In this document: positions 52,447-61,013 of the stretch, one piece after another | Layout: each line of letters opens with the position of its first letter | Numbering within the stretch: position 1 is the first letter of the stretch | Assembly (NCBI GenBank): GCA_027386095.1 | Contig: DAHXUN010000005.1 | Span: 22,909 to 86,908, forward strand | Reading direction: 5' to 3' | Source: Nitrososphaerota archaeon | GTDB lineage: Archaea; Thermoproteota; Nitrososphaeria; Nitrososphaerales; UBA183 | Length of the DNA stretch: 64,000 nucleotides | Translations under genes and position numbers: made by a program | The notes under the pieces: model-generated | Seen by the model: only the letters and a program-made list of their open reading frames with translations | What the model was told of the DNA's origin: nothing | Database searches by the model: none

Positions 52447-53022
52447 TTACAAGTTTATTCGCTGATATGGGCAACGCAGGCATAGGACTCCGACAGGGAC
52501 GAGCCTCGTCTCGCGGGCGGTTCCTTCCTGCCTCTGTGCGTAGAGGGAGATGAGGGCCCTCTTCGCCTCCACCGGGCAGGTGCCCAGGTGGTTCGACTCT
52601 TCAGACCGGCCTCGCAGGACGGCAAGCTGCTTCTCGGTGCAGTCTCTGCTCTCCTCTGTCACTATTCCTTGTCCCTTGAGGAATTCGACCGCCAGCGCGA
52701 CCTCTGAGTTGAAGATGTGGCGGATGTCTGCAGGGTGCCTCCGCCTCAGGCTCGTTATCAGCTCGTCGAAGTCGAGGGGCTCTTCTTCCAGGGCGTTGAC
52801 GACCGCGACCGCAAGGGCTGAAGGGAGCTGGGAAGAGGCCCGTTCCAGCCGGTAGGCAGGGAGGACGATGTGGTTCAGCGAGGCACACTTCGCGCACGCC
52901 CAGAAGAGCTGGAACCACCTCCGTTTGCCGTCTGACTTGGCCCTGACGTAGAGCGTCCTGTGGGGGGTTGTTTCCTGGCACTTCGGGCAGAGCCTGGTCC
53001 GGAGGCCGCGAAGGTTCCCCAT
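52447..53022 (-). CDS. Zinc-ribbon protein with winged-helix-like region
   Basis: A 191-residue protein. The N-terminal zinc ribbon reads RLCPKCQETTPHRTLYVRAK then WACAKCASLNHIV; the middle (FDELITSLRRRHPADIRHIF) is compatible with a winged helix, and a last Cys pair (GVLCLRCPYQ) closes the chain. It may be a DNA-binding regulator of the element. TTATATC (53040-53046) lies ~22 bp before the ATG. No family name assigned. Confidence 0.6.
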   Translation of the reverse strand: MGNLRGLRTRLCPKCQETTPHRTLYVRAKSDGKRRWFQLFWACAKCASLNHIVLPAYRLERASSQLPSALAVAVVNALEEEPLDFDELITSLRRRHPADIRHIFNSEVALAVEFLKGQGIVTEESRDCTEKQLAVLRGRSEESNHLGTCPVEAKRALISLYAQRQEGTARETRLVPVGVLCLRCPYQRINL

Positions 53023-53074
53023 GAAAGAACGGGGCCGCGGGCGATATAACGGACCAGGCAGGGCCGAATGCGGA

Positions 53075-53941
53075 CTAGATGGTGGCTGGCTGCTCCGGGG
53101 AGTAGATCAGGTCGAGGACCTTCTTCGCCCGGTCCAACACCCTCATGCAGAGTCGGCCGACCTGCTGCGGGCTGCTCGACTGGGCCTGGGAGGCGATGTA
53201 TGTCCACGAAAAGCCGTCGTCGGGCTTCCCGTAGAGCCTGGCGAGGGTCCCTGCTACGAGCTGGGCGATGGTTTCGGCTTCAGGCTCCTGGCCGTGATTT
53301 GTCTTCGGCTCGAAGGACCTGTGCAGGGCGTGGGCCAGCTCGTGGAAGAAGACGGTCCAGTCAGGGGTGGCGAGGGCGATGACCTGATGCTCGTAGTCTG
53401 TCATCCCGAAGACGCCCGCCGAGAGGCGGAGGTAGTTGACGCGCATCCCGAACCTTTCCGCGACTTCGAGGAGAGGAGGAGGGTCTCTTGGCTTGTAGGT
53501 CGGAAGGTCTGCGCCTTCTGTGTCCTCGAGGCGGAACACAGGGATTCCTTTGAAGCCGACGAGGACGTCGACCTCTTCGTCGTCCTCGGGGTCCCCGCTG
53601 GTGCCTTCGACCAGTCTCCTGGCGAGGACAGGGCCCAGGATGTAGAAGGCCTTCTCGCCCCGCCGGACGTGCCTTCCCACGGCCTGCCACTGCCTGTACC
53701 CGCGAGCGTCGCCGGTGCCCGCGAGCAGTATGAGGATCTGATTCCCCATCGACCACTTCGACGATGGGACCTCGGGGGCGGAGATGAGGCTCTTGGCGCA
53801 GAGGTCTGGCAGCTGCGTGGTGGAGAAGAGCCGGACGACCTTCTCCAGCTCGGTGTTCGCGCGTTCCCTCCAGGGTGTCTGCGACTCTTGTGATGCCTGC
53901 GATTCCTCGACAGCTTGCGCTGGGTTCTCTGCTGTTTGCAT
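53075..53941 (-). CDS. ArdC-like antirestriction protein with metallopeptidase domain
   Basis: A 288-residue protein. The N-terminal domain has SSKWSMGNQILILLAGTGDA, GYRQWQAVGRHVRRGEKAFY and ILGP, which resembles the ssDNA-binding domain of ArdC (DUF1738). The C-terminal domain carries the zinc-metallopeptidase motif FFHELAHALH with a downstream Glu (EAETIAQLVAGTLA). ArdC proteins protect incoming conjugative DNA from restriction. It is the last gene of a TFB-led leftward group, consistent with a mobile element. Confidence 0.85.
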   Translation of the reverse strand: MQTAENPAQAVEESQASQESQTPWRERANTELEKVVRLFSTTQLPDLCAKSLISAPEVPSSKWSMGNQILILLAGTGDARGYRQWQAVGRHVRRGEKAFYILGPVLARRLVEGTSGDPEDDEEVDVLVGFKGIPVFRLEDTEGADLPTYKPRDPPPLLEVAERFGMRVNYLRLSAGVFGMTDYEHQVIALATPDWTVFFHELAHALHRSFEPKTNHGQEPEAETIAQLVAGTLARLYGKPDDGFSWTYIASQAQSSSPQQVGRLCMRVLDRAKKVLDLIYSPEQPATI

Positions 53942-53957
53942 GAGGAAGCGCTCTCCT

Positions 53958-54470
53958 CTATGCGCTCTGGCCGTCGACTGGATACCGTTTGAGGAACTTG
54001 TCCCTCAGGCGGTACTTGTAGCCGCCGACGACCATGTCCTCGCCGCCCCTCAGCCTGTCCAGGAACTCCTTGGCTGGCTCCAGCTCTGCCACGGGGGAGC
54101 CGTCCTGGTTCACGACGAAGGTCCACTCACCTTCCCCGCTGGCGTAGGGCTTCCATGGTCGTCGTTCGAGGACGGCGGGGTCCACGTCGGGTGTGTCGTC
54201 CATGATGTTGACGGGCTCGTTGGATGGTTCTGTCTTCGCTGGCGTGGTTGTGTGTCCGTTCCCGTTGCCCTTCAGCTTGCCGAGGACGTAGACGATGCTG
54301 CTCGCCTGCCTCCCCAGGGCGTCGGTCTCGCGCTTCTCGACCGCCTTGATGAGGACGAAGCCGCTCCCGAGGCACTCGTTCGCCTCGTCGCTGGTCGCTG
54401 CCTCCCTGATCTCGGTGATCCGCGCATACGGGGTCTCCATCTTCCTTCTCCTCCGCTTCCCTGTCCCCAT
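53958..54470 (-). CDS. Hypothetical protein between TFB and ArdC-like genes
   Basis: A 170-residue protein with a basic start (MGTGKRRRRKMETPYARI), a beta-type N-terminal segment (GFVLIKAVEKRETDALGRQA, SSIVYVLGKL), a Gly/Thr-rich linker and an acidic C-terminus. It might be a small DNA-binding protein; not recognised. GGAGG precedes the ATG and overlaps the region of the TFB stop, so it is likely co-translated with TFB. ATG 54440 is an alternative start. Confidence 0.55.
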   Translation of the reverse strand: MGTGKRRRRKMETPYARITEIREAATSDEANECLGSGFVLIKAVEKRETDALGRQASSIVYVLGKLKGNGNGHTTTPAKTEPSNEPVNIMDDTPDVDPAVLERRPWKPYASGEGEWTFVVNQDGSPVAELEPAKEFLDRLRGGEDMVVGGYKYRLRDKFLKRYPVDGQSA

Positions 54471-54476
54471 GCCCTC

Positions 54477-55433
54477 CTAGGGCCCGCCCCCATTTAACGG
54501 GCGGGACACCTTGTCGATGACGCTGGCCACGAACTCGCGGATGGTGTATTCCGCGATTGCCATGGTCTCGGCCACGTCCCTCTGGGTGACGGCCCTGGAG
54601 CCCGCCTCCCTCGAGGCGATGTAGACGCAGCCGGCCGCTATGGTCCGGGGGTTGCGTCCCTCTTCCGTGCTTCGGACCGCGCTGACGACGGCCTGCGAGG
54701 TCTGCAGGAGCCTCCGGAAGTATTGGCCTGGCTCGGTGGAGCCCTTGGCCAGCCTCCTGGCGACCCTGGCGTTCGACCCCAGGCCAGCCACGACGGTCCT
54801 CAGAAGTGCCGCGGGGTCGGCGGGCCTGAGGGGCGTCCTGGATTCCAGTCCCATCTGGAGCAGGGCGGACCTGCTCACCCTGTGCCCCATGTCTGCATGG
54901 GCCTGGAGGACGGCTTTCGAGCCGACCTGGTGCATCCCCGCGGCCCTGCATGCGGAGAGCAGGGCGTAGGCGGATATGGCTGGGATCGATGTCCGTCGTC
55001 TGCCCGCCCCATTGGCCCTGCTGTCGGCCAGCATCTTCTCGGAGAGGGCCATCGCGTTGTCCCAGACGAAGGCCGGGAGAGAGAGCCTGTCGGCCGCCCT
55101 CCTGATCATGGCCTTGCAGTTCCACGCAGCCTGGTCGACCCCCATGTTGTCCGAGATGCGCTTGGCGAAGCCGACCGTGCATGCCCCGTTGAAGTCGGCG
55201 CTGGAGTCCTTGTCGGACTTGTCCCCCACGAAGGAGCCGAGCCCGTTCGAGAGCTGGCTGGGGGCGCGGATGCGCACTTCTAGGTGGAACTTTTCCTCCT
55301 CCACCTTCCTGGCCACGACGCCGCACGACGAGCAGACATATTCGTCGCCCGCCTGGACCACGTGGCCCCTGCATTCCCTGCACCTCTCCGTGAGGCGCGT
55401 TCCGTCCGTTCCGATCTGTCGAAGGCTCTCCAT
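54477..55433 (-). CDS. Transcription factor B (TFB), element-borne paralogue
   Basis: A 318-residue TFIIB homologue with zinc ribbon CRECRGHVVQAGDEYVCSSCG and two cyclin repeats (CKAMIRRAADRLSLPAFVWD to AYALLSACRAAG, and YFRRLLQTSQAVVSAV to YTIREFVASV). It differs markedly from the copy at 30.6 kb. The start is set at the ATG at 55433 because GGAGATGAT, a near-perfect Shine-Dalgarno, lies 7 nt before it; two ATGs just upstream overlap that site. It may direct transcription of the element. Confidence 0.9.
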   Translation of the reverse strand: MESLRQIGTDGTRLTERCRECRGHVVQAGDEYVCSSCGVVARKVEEEKFHLEVRIRAPSQLSNGLGSFVGDKSDKDSSADFNGACTVGFAKRISDNMGVDQAAWNCKAMIRRAADRLSLPAFVWDNAMALSEKMLADSRANGAGRRRTSIPAISAYALLSACRAAGMHQVGSKAVLQAHADMGHRVSRSALLQMGLESRTPLRPADPAALLRTVVAGLGSNARVARRLAKGSTEPGQYFRRLLQTSQAVVSAVRSTEEGRNPRTIAAGCVYIASREAGSRAVTQRDVAETMAIAEYTIREFVASVIDKVSRPLNGGGP

Positions 55434-56074
55434 GTGCATCATCTCCTTTTGTGGTTGCCCTGGGTCGGCCCCGAGAGCCGGGGCTGGCCGTAGCTCGCTG
55501 GCGCGTCGGGAACGGCGTTGGGAAGCGGCCGGTGGTGTCCTTCTGGGCCTCTGCCAGATGGTCGATGCTCGCCGCTGGGGGCGAAAATCACGAGCAGGAC
55601 GGCCTTCTGTTCTATCTCAGATGTGTGCTGGGATTTCTATTACATCCCAAGAACCTGAGAGCAGGGCGGAGCGACTATCTCCACCTCCGTTCTTCCCTCG
55701 ACCGTTCGCCGGCGCGAGAGAGCAGTATTTTCGTCCCTTTCACGGGCAGATCTGAGAGACGGCTAAACGACGGCAGGCCCCTGTTGGATGTTCTTGTCAC
55801 GACAAAAGAGGGAGGAAACGAGTGTGGTTGATTCATTCACAGGCACCGCTGATGGTGCTATTACGGTGCGCCCCGTACTGAGGCGAACCTCTGTTTTTCG
55901 TTGGGGGGTTTGCTAATAGTTTAGCAGCCTGGAAGTTGTTGGGAGTATTTAACGCGCGGAAGTCCGATGCACATTCTGCTTCGATTACCGCCGCGTTTGG
56001 CCATTGCCCAGGGAACCCCCGGGGTCTTGCCGAAGCCGTCCGGGCGGACGAAGGCCGAAGACGCGCTCCGGGAC
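55434..56074. other. Intergenic region
   Basis: No convincing gene. It contains the palindrome GCTAA-TAGT-TTAGC at 55912-55925. With the adjacent iteron-like array it forms an ~800-bp non-coding block. Confidence 0.45.
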
Positions 56075-56250
56075 GCAAAGTGGACACGCCGGAACCACTC
56101 GGTCCGGTCAAAATGGACGCCGGGAACGAAAGTGGACGTTTTGGAGGGCCACGAAGCCGCGAATGTGGACATTCAAGGCTCGAAAGTCCAGCCGTGGGCC
56201 TCCTCCGTGTCCACTTTCCCCTGCGCTGAAGCCGGTGATGTCCACCTTCG
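56075..56250. repeat. Iteron-like array, consensus AAAGTGGAC
   Basis: Direct copies start at 56077 (AAAGTGGAC), 56110 (AAAATGGAC), 56129 (AAAGTGGAC) and 56162 (AATGTGGAC); inverted copies are GTCCACTTT at 56209 and GTCCACCTT at 56240. A partial copy is AAAGTCCAG at 56183. Spacings of 33, 19 and 33 bp make two interlocked pairs 52 bp apart. This is typical of initiator- or partition-protein binding arrays and sits at the 3' end of the large ATPase gene. Confidence 0.65.
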
Positions 56251-56255
56251 GGGGG

Positions 56256-58727
56256 TCAGTCGAGGCGGGCCTGCGGGTCGGAAGACGCGGGGCCTGCCTC
56301 CGCGACCAGGTTCCTGCCCGCGTCTGTGGGCTGATAGCCCTTCCCCTTCTTCTGGACGAGCTTCTTGTCAGCGAGGCTGTCGAGATATCTTGTCACCTGC
56401 CTGCCGCTGATGCCGAGGCCTAACGCAAGCGCCTTCCGGCCGTTCCACCCCGACTCGCAGATGATGGCCAGGAGCCTGAACTCCTTGTCCTGGAGGGAAG
56501 CCGGGACCGGCCGTGCTTCCACCTTCTTGGATTTGTCGCCAGCGGTCGGCGTCGCGTCAGCCCCTTCGCCCTTCCCGGCCGCCTCCTGCACTGCGAGCCT
56601 CTCCTCCTTGGCTTTCTCCTCTTCAGCCATCAGCCTCTCGAGCTCGTCCTTCTGCAGCCCCAAGTCCTTGAACACGACGTCGAAGGTTCCCTTTTCCTTG
56701 TCCTCCAGTATCCTCCTGACCTCTGAGGCGAGGTCCACGGAGACGACGACGAACCTGACCTTGGAGTACTTCGGGTAGTTCTTGTCGTAGTTGGCCCTGA
56801 GCTGGGCCAGGTTCTTCCTGGGGTTGACCTCCACCTCGGCCGCCTCCTTCTTCTCGTCCCACTTGTCCGGGTCGAGGTAGACGGTCGGCCTGCCCTCCCT
56901 CGCCTTGCCCCTCACTGTCACGGGCTTTGTGATCAGTATGTCGGGGAGGGGCCTGTTCTCGTCCCCCCTGTCCCAGACGCACCAGTACCCCCTGTCCCAG
57001 TACTCCTCGAGGAGGGCCTCTATCGCCCTGAGATGGAGGGGGTCGCCCGGCCTGTCCGTCGTTTCGCTGACCCGGAGCTTGAAGAACTCCTCCTCGGAGG
57101 CGGGGGTCGTCGAGTAGAGCATGTCCCTGGCCTTCCTCTTCTCGTCGTCTGTCTCCGGCTCCTTGTACGCGGCGAGCCCGGTCTCCGGGTCGATTTCAAC
57201 GAAGAGCTGCGCTATGCCTGGCCTCTTCGCCACGTACCCCCCTTCGAACAGCTTGTCCAGCCCGAACTGCAGTATCTTCTTGTCCCAGCCGTACCTGTCC
57301 TCGAATATCCTGCTCAGGGCCCTGAAGCCCATCTCGCCGTGGCAGTGGAGGTAGGCCAGGGGGACCCAGCGAGCCGGCTCCCCGAGCCAGCAGTCCCCGC
57401 GCTCCTTCGCAGCCTGGTCGAGCTCAGGCTTGTAGATGAGAGTGGTGTCCCCGGTGGCGCCGCCGTACTTCGCCTCCATGTCGACCTTCATGAAGTCGAA
57501 GGCCTCGGCGTAGGTGCTCAGCGGGTCTGGGAGCTTCGGGAAGGAGACCCTGAAGGGGGGCTCCCGGGGCCTCCCGCCGACAGGCCTCTTCCTCACCACG
57601 GCCGAGTAGTCCTCCAGCCCCGGGATGAGCTCGGCCACGTCTTCGGCCCTCTCCGGGTAGAGGACCTTCGAGAGACGCCTGGCGTCGTCGGAGCTGGACC
57701 TGAAAGCTATGATCGGGCCCACGTTGGCCTCCACGGAAGCGAGCAGGTCCTCGGGTATGTCGGAGAGGGTCTGGGAGACCATCCAGAGGTAGAGGCCGTA
57801 CTTCCTCGACTGGGAGAGGATGGTCCTGAGGATCCTGAGCTGGGCGATGTCCCGGAACTCGTCGGCGGCGAAGATCACGGGGGTGCGGGCCGTGGGCTCC
57901 TGGCCGGCCCTCTCCAGTCTGCTGGCCCGCTTGAGGCTCGCGAAGTAGAGCTTCATCACGATGGCGGAGGCGAAGATCCTCCTGAACTCGCTCGGGAGGT
58001 TGGGAGGGACCCTGAAGATGGTAAGGGTCCCCGGCTCCATCAGCTTCTCCAGGTCGAAGGTGGACTTGCGGTTGCAGAAGGTCCGGAACGTTATCGAGTC
58101 CTGCGGGAGGACGAAGTTGGATATCCTGTTGAGGACGGGCATGTAGGCGTCCTGGGGGAGCTTCGAGATCGCTTCCATGGTCCCCCGGATGATGTCCTTC
58201 TGCACCTCCTTCCGGTTGAGGAGGTCCTCTACCTCCTTCGGGGTCCGCTTGGTGAAGTCCAGGGTGATGTTGTAGACCTCCCAGAGGGTCGGGTCCGGGG
58301 TGAACCTGTAGTCGAAGTACTGGACCCCCTTGAAGACCCACATGAGGCGGGGAGCGTTGACCGAGTCCGTGTTGAAGACGTCGGAGAGGAGGACCGAGAA
58401 CTCGTCCACCTGGGTGTGGGTGAACTCGGGCTTCTCCTCGGGGGTGAGCCCCTCGGGGAGGGAGAGGAGGTTGAACCCGAAGGTCACGTACTGGGGGTCG
58501 AGCAGGTTGACCCGGCCCCATTCAGACTTCGGGATGGCGCGGACGAGGTCGATGGACGCGTCGCCGGCCGGGTCGAAGAAGAAGAGGGCGGGCTGCGGCT
58601 TCCCTTCCTCCTTCTTGCTGAAGAGGAGCTTGAGCATGTGCAGGACCGCGTTTGTCTTGCCGCTCCCGGTCCCGCCGGTGACGAGCATGTGGAACTTCAT
58701 GTCGTCGCTGTCGAGGGTCTGGCCCAA
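56256..58727 (-). CDS. HerA/TraG-like DNA-translocase ATPase with winged-helix C-terminus
   Basis: An 823-residue protein. Walker A is VTGGTGSGKTNAVLHMLKLL near residue 20, ALFFFDPAG follows, and PVIFAADEFRDIAQ is Walker B with SQTLSDIP as the sensor region. The middle is long and helical. The last ~70 residues resemble a winged helix (RLLAIICESGWNGRKALALG, LGISGRQVTRYLDSLADKKL). It fits the VirD4/TraG coupling-protein or HerA class that pumps DNA. The start is TTG, ~35 bp after GTTAAAGG (58757-58764). It lacks an evident N-terminal membrane helix. Confidence 0.8.
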   Translation of the reverse strand: MGQTLDSDDMKFHMLVTGGTGSGKTNAVLHMLKLLFSKKEEGKPQPALFFFDPAGDASIDLVRAIPKSEWGRVNLLDPQYVTFGFNLLSLPEGLTPEEKPEFTHTQVDEFSVLLSDVFNTDSVNAPRLMWVFKGVQYFDYRFTPDPTLWEVYNITLDFTKRTPKEVEDLLNRKEVQKDIIRGTMEAISKLPQDAYMPVLNRISNFVLPQDSITFRTFCNRKSTFDLEKLMEPGTLTIFRVPPNLPSEFRRIFASAIVMKLYFASLKRASRLERAGQEPTARTPVIFAADEFRDIAQLRILRTILSQSRKYGLYLWMVSQTLSDIPEDLLASVEANVGPIIAFRSSSDDARRLSKVLYPERAEDVAELIPGLEDYSAVVRKRPVGGRPREPPFRVSFPKLPDPLSTYAEAFDFMKVDMEAKYGGATGDTTLIYKPELDQAAKERGDCWLGEPARWVPLAYLHCHGEMGFRALSRIFEDRYGWDKKILQFGLDKLFEGGYVAKRPGIAQLFVEIDPETGLAAYKEPETDDEKRKARDMLYSTTPASEEEFFKLRVSETTDRPGDPLHLRAIEALLEEYWDRGYWCVWDRGDENRPLPDILITKPVTVRGKAREGRPTVYLDPDKWDEKKEAAEVEVNPRKNLAQLRANYDKNYPKYSKVRFVVVSVDLASEVRRILEDKEKGTFDVVFKDLGLQKDELERLMAEEEKAKEERLAVQEAAGKGEGADATPTAGDKSKKVEARPVPASLQDKEFRLLAIICESGWNGRKALALGLGISGRQVTRYLDSLADKKLVQKKGKGYQPTDAGRNLVAEAGPASSDPQARLD

Positions 58728-58758
58728 GTCGTCTCAGGGAAAGTGATGAGGGCGGCCT

Positions 58759-59775
58759 TTAACGGCGGGGGGCATCCACCCCGACGATCCGGGGCAGGTC
58801 GGCCAGGAAAGCCGGCTTCGACTGGCCGCCGACCACGCTCAGCTCGCCGTACACCGACTTCAGGACGGCCAGGTACCTGTTCAGGTCGGGCATCGAATGC
58901 GACGAAATGAGGAAGTCAGTCTTCCCCGGCGTGAAGGCAACTTCGAGGCTTCTCACCGTCGGCGAGGACATGAGGGACAGCCTTTCGGCTTCCTTCTCCT
59001 TGAGGGGCTCCTTGATCAGCGGGACCTCGGTCAGCCTCAGGACCTTCGCAGCTCCCCGGCCCTCCGGTTCTTCTGCCCCTTCGACGCCGCCCTTCGAGAC
59101 CACCGGCGAATACTGGGTGAACGCGACCGACTTCAGCGCGCTTTGCTCCTTCACGACGGGCAGGTGGACGAAGTGGGGGATTTCGTCCGGCGTGATCAGG
59201 AACGACGGGGGTTCGAGGCGGGAGCCGGCGTAGCTCATGATGTAGGGGGAGACGTCTTCGACCATCCTCCTTTCGACCAGTTCGACGAGCATCCAGGGGT
59301 TCCTGTAGACGAAGGTCCCGAGGCGGTCGAGCTCGTCGTAGCAGTCCTTGAACGGGAGGGTCGAGAGTTGTCTTGGGTCGCCGACCCACATCCCTTGAAT
59401 CGCGAACAGGACATGGGGGACGTTGGCGATGGCGTCGATCCTCTTGATCCTCTCCCCGGAGCGCCTGTACCAGTCGCGGTAGAGCTCCGGCCTGTCGGAC
59501 TCGCTTTCGTCTATCCAGCTCCGCTTCGGGGTCTTGATCTGCTCCGCTGCGACGTGCATCGCGTTCTTGAGGGCGACGAGGGTCGGTGAGAGGTTCACCC
59601 TCCTGAACAGGAACTGGACCCAGGCGAACGTGGGGCTGGCGGCCTCGATGGAGTGGATGAGTTCGCCTATCAGGCGCTGCGGCTGGGGGAACTTCGGGAT
59701 GGACATCGGAGTGGCGTTGATCAAGGAGACATTGAAGAAGCGGACCTCCTCCGTTGCGTCCTTCTTCTCGCTCAT
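58759..59775 (-). CDS. Hypothetical protein of the transfer module
   Basis: A 338-residue protein starting MSEKKDATEEVRFFNVSLIN. It contains IDAIANVPHVLFAIQGMWVG, a Leu-rich helical middle and a C-terminal mixed domain (KTDFLISSHSMPDLNRYLAV). No family recognised; the layout resembles N-terminal domains found fused to VirB4/HerA-type ATPases in other elements. The ATG overlaps the upstream gene's stop (ATGA). The downstream ATPase gene begins 31 bp after its end. Confidence 0.6.
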   Translation of the reverse strand: MSEKKDATEEVRFFNVSLINATPMSIPKFPQPQRLIGELIHSIEAASPTFAWVQFLFRRVNLSPTLVALKNAMHVAAEQIKTPKRSWIDESESDRPELYRDWYRRSGERIKRIDAIANVPHVLFAIQGMWVGDPRQLSTLPFKDCYDELDRLGTFVYRNPWMLVELVERRMVEDVSPYIMSYAGSRLEPPSFLITPDEIPHFVHLPVVKEQSALKSVAFTQYSPVVSKGGVEGAEEPEGRGAAKVLRLTEVPLIKEPLKEKEAERLSLMSSPTVRSLEVAFTPGKTDFLISSHSMPDLNRYLAVLKSVYGELSVVGGQSKPAFLADLPRIVGVDAPRR

Positions 59776-60266
59776 GGCTTCACTCCGGTAGTAGAAACCG
59801 CCGGTTCGTCGGGATGGTCGGGTTTCGATTCCTTCCTTCCACCGAGGTCTCGCACCCTGGTCCCTAGACGAGGATAGGGCAGGACGTCCCTGTAGGGCCT
59901 GAAGGGGAAGGGCCCAGTCCGGTTCGTGATGAGCAGGATGAACAGCGGGACGGCCACCGCCGCTTGAATCGCGCAGAGGAAATACCAGGCCAGAGAGAAC
60001 GAGGCGAGGACAGAGAAGGCGTAGACCGCAGACGAGGCGACTGCCAGGACGAGGTTCCGGGTGCCTCCCGGGAGAGGCTTCTTGAGAGACTTCAGGTCGG
60101 TGCCGGCCAGGTCGAGTCGTTTGAAGACGGCATGCCACTCGGAGCTGTTCGAAAGGTCATGGAAGGGCCTTGCTATCCTTCCGAGGTCGTAGCGGTACGC
60201 CAAGAAGTACATCGCCCCCAAGTATGGGAGCGGCGTGTTGAGGAAGAGCCAACCCGAGTCGGTCAA
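59772..60266 (-). CDS. Small membrane protein of the transfer module
   Basis: A 164-residue protein with an N-terminal hydrophobic segment (WLFLNTPLPYLGAMYFLAYR) and two adjacent central helices (LVLAVASSAVYAFSVLASFS and AVAVPLFILLI), with basic termini. It could be a VirB3-like or platform subunit. TTG start 25 bp from the shared promoter at 60288-60295. First gene of the leftward transfer operon. Confidence 0.6.
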   Translation of the reverse strand: MTDSGWLFLNTPLPYLGAMYFLAYRYDLGRIARPFHDLSNSSEWHAVFKRLDLAGTDLKSLKKPLPGGTRNLVLAVASSAVYAFSVLASFSLAWYFLCAIQAAVAVPLFILLITNRTGPFPFRPYRDVLPYPRLGTRVRDLGGRKESKPDHPDEPAVSTTGVKP

Positions 60267-60287
60267 CGAAGGGGTGGGGGCTCACCC

Positions 60288-60295
60288 CTAATAAC
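60288..60295. promoter_or_regulatory. Bidirectional TATA element
   Basis: CTAATAAC is nearly the same read from either strand (GTTATTAG). It lies 25 bp from the TTG start of the leftward membrane-protein gene and 26 bp from the GTG start of the rightward 34-residue gene, ideal leaderless spacing both ways. Confidence 0.6.
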
Positions 60296-60316
60296 GACCG
60301 GACGTCCTTGCAGGTC

Positions 60317-60421
60317 GTGCAGTGCTATTGTGGCAGACCGCTGACCAAGACCGAAGGAGGAGCCTGGGTCTGCAGGCAGTGCAGGCGGGAGCCGGTCAAT
60401 TGCGAGTGCTTCCCTATCTGA
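60317..60421 (+). CDS. 34-residue zinc-finger micro-protein
   Basis: A GTG-started micro-gene encoding MQCYCGRPLTKTEGGAWVCR then QCRREPVNCECFPI, with seven Cys including CYC, CRQC and CEC patterns. It probably folds around one or two zinc ions. The position of the shared promoter predicts transcription starting exactly at the GTG. Function unknown. Confidence 0.5.
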   Translation: MQCYCGRPLTKTEGGAWVCRQCRREPVNCECFPI

Positions 60422-60457
60422 TTGCTTCGTTAAGAACGCCTTTCTCAAAGACGATCG

Positions 60458-61003
60458 TTGCCCGACCTCGTGCTCATCGCATCCGGACTCTCCGCGCTTT
60501 GTTTCATGGGTCTGTTCTTCGCCTCCGGGATGCTCTTCGGGGCGGGATACCAGCCCGTCCCCAGGAAGGCCGTAAGGAGGATGCTCGATTTCTCCGACCC
60601 CGAGGGAAAGGTGGTCTACGACCTCGGTTCCGGCTTCGGAAGAGTCCTCTTCGAGGCTTCCGCCAGGAATCCGAGAAGATGCGTCGGCGTAGAGATAGAC
60701 CCGCTCAAGTGCTGGTGGACGAGGACGGAGGCGAATAGGAGGGGCCCCCAAGGCGTAATCCAGGTCGTCAGGGCGAACCTCCTGGACGTTGACCTGTCCG
60801 AGGCCGATGTGGCGCTTGCTTTTCTGACACCGCGCCTCATGAAGAAGCTCAAACGAAAGGCGGCGCGCGAGATGAAGCCAGGGAGCGTCGTGGTCTCCTA
60901 TGACCACAGGTTCGAGGGGTGGGTTCCGGAAATCGAGGACACCGAGTCGAACGTCCGTCTCTACAGGGTTCCCTCTCGTTATAGCGCGCCGTCAGCCCGA
61001 TGA
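60458..61003 (+). CDS. Membrane-anchored SAM-dependent methyltransferase
   Basis: A 181-residue protein with an N-terminal membrane helix (LVLIASGLSALCFMGLFFAS) and a class I methyltransferase core: motif I VVYDLGSGFGRVLFEA, acidic GVEIDPLKCW and motif IV-like LLDVDLSEADVALAF. This build resembles the FAM173/ATPSc-KMT lysine methyltransferases, so a protein substrate is possible. TTG start ~26 bp after CGTTAAGAA (60428-60436). Confidence 0.7.
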   Translation: MPDLVLIASGLSALCFMGLFFASGMLFGAGYQPVPRKAVRRMLDFSDPEGKVVYDLGSGFGRVLFEASARNPRRCVGVEIDPLKCWWTRTEANRRGPQGVIQVVRANLLDVDLSEADVALAFLTPRLMKKLKRKAAREMKPGSVVVSYDHRFEGWVPEIEDTESNVRLYRVPSRYSAPSAR

Positions 61004-61013
61004 CTGATTCTTC

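Noticed and set aside
57033..58910. 625-codon open frame on the plus strand
   Set aside because: Antisense to the HerA/TraG-like gene, with Glu/Val/Gly/Leu-biased composition and no domain.
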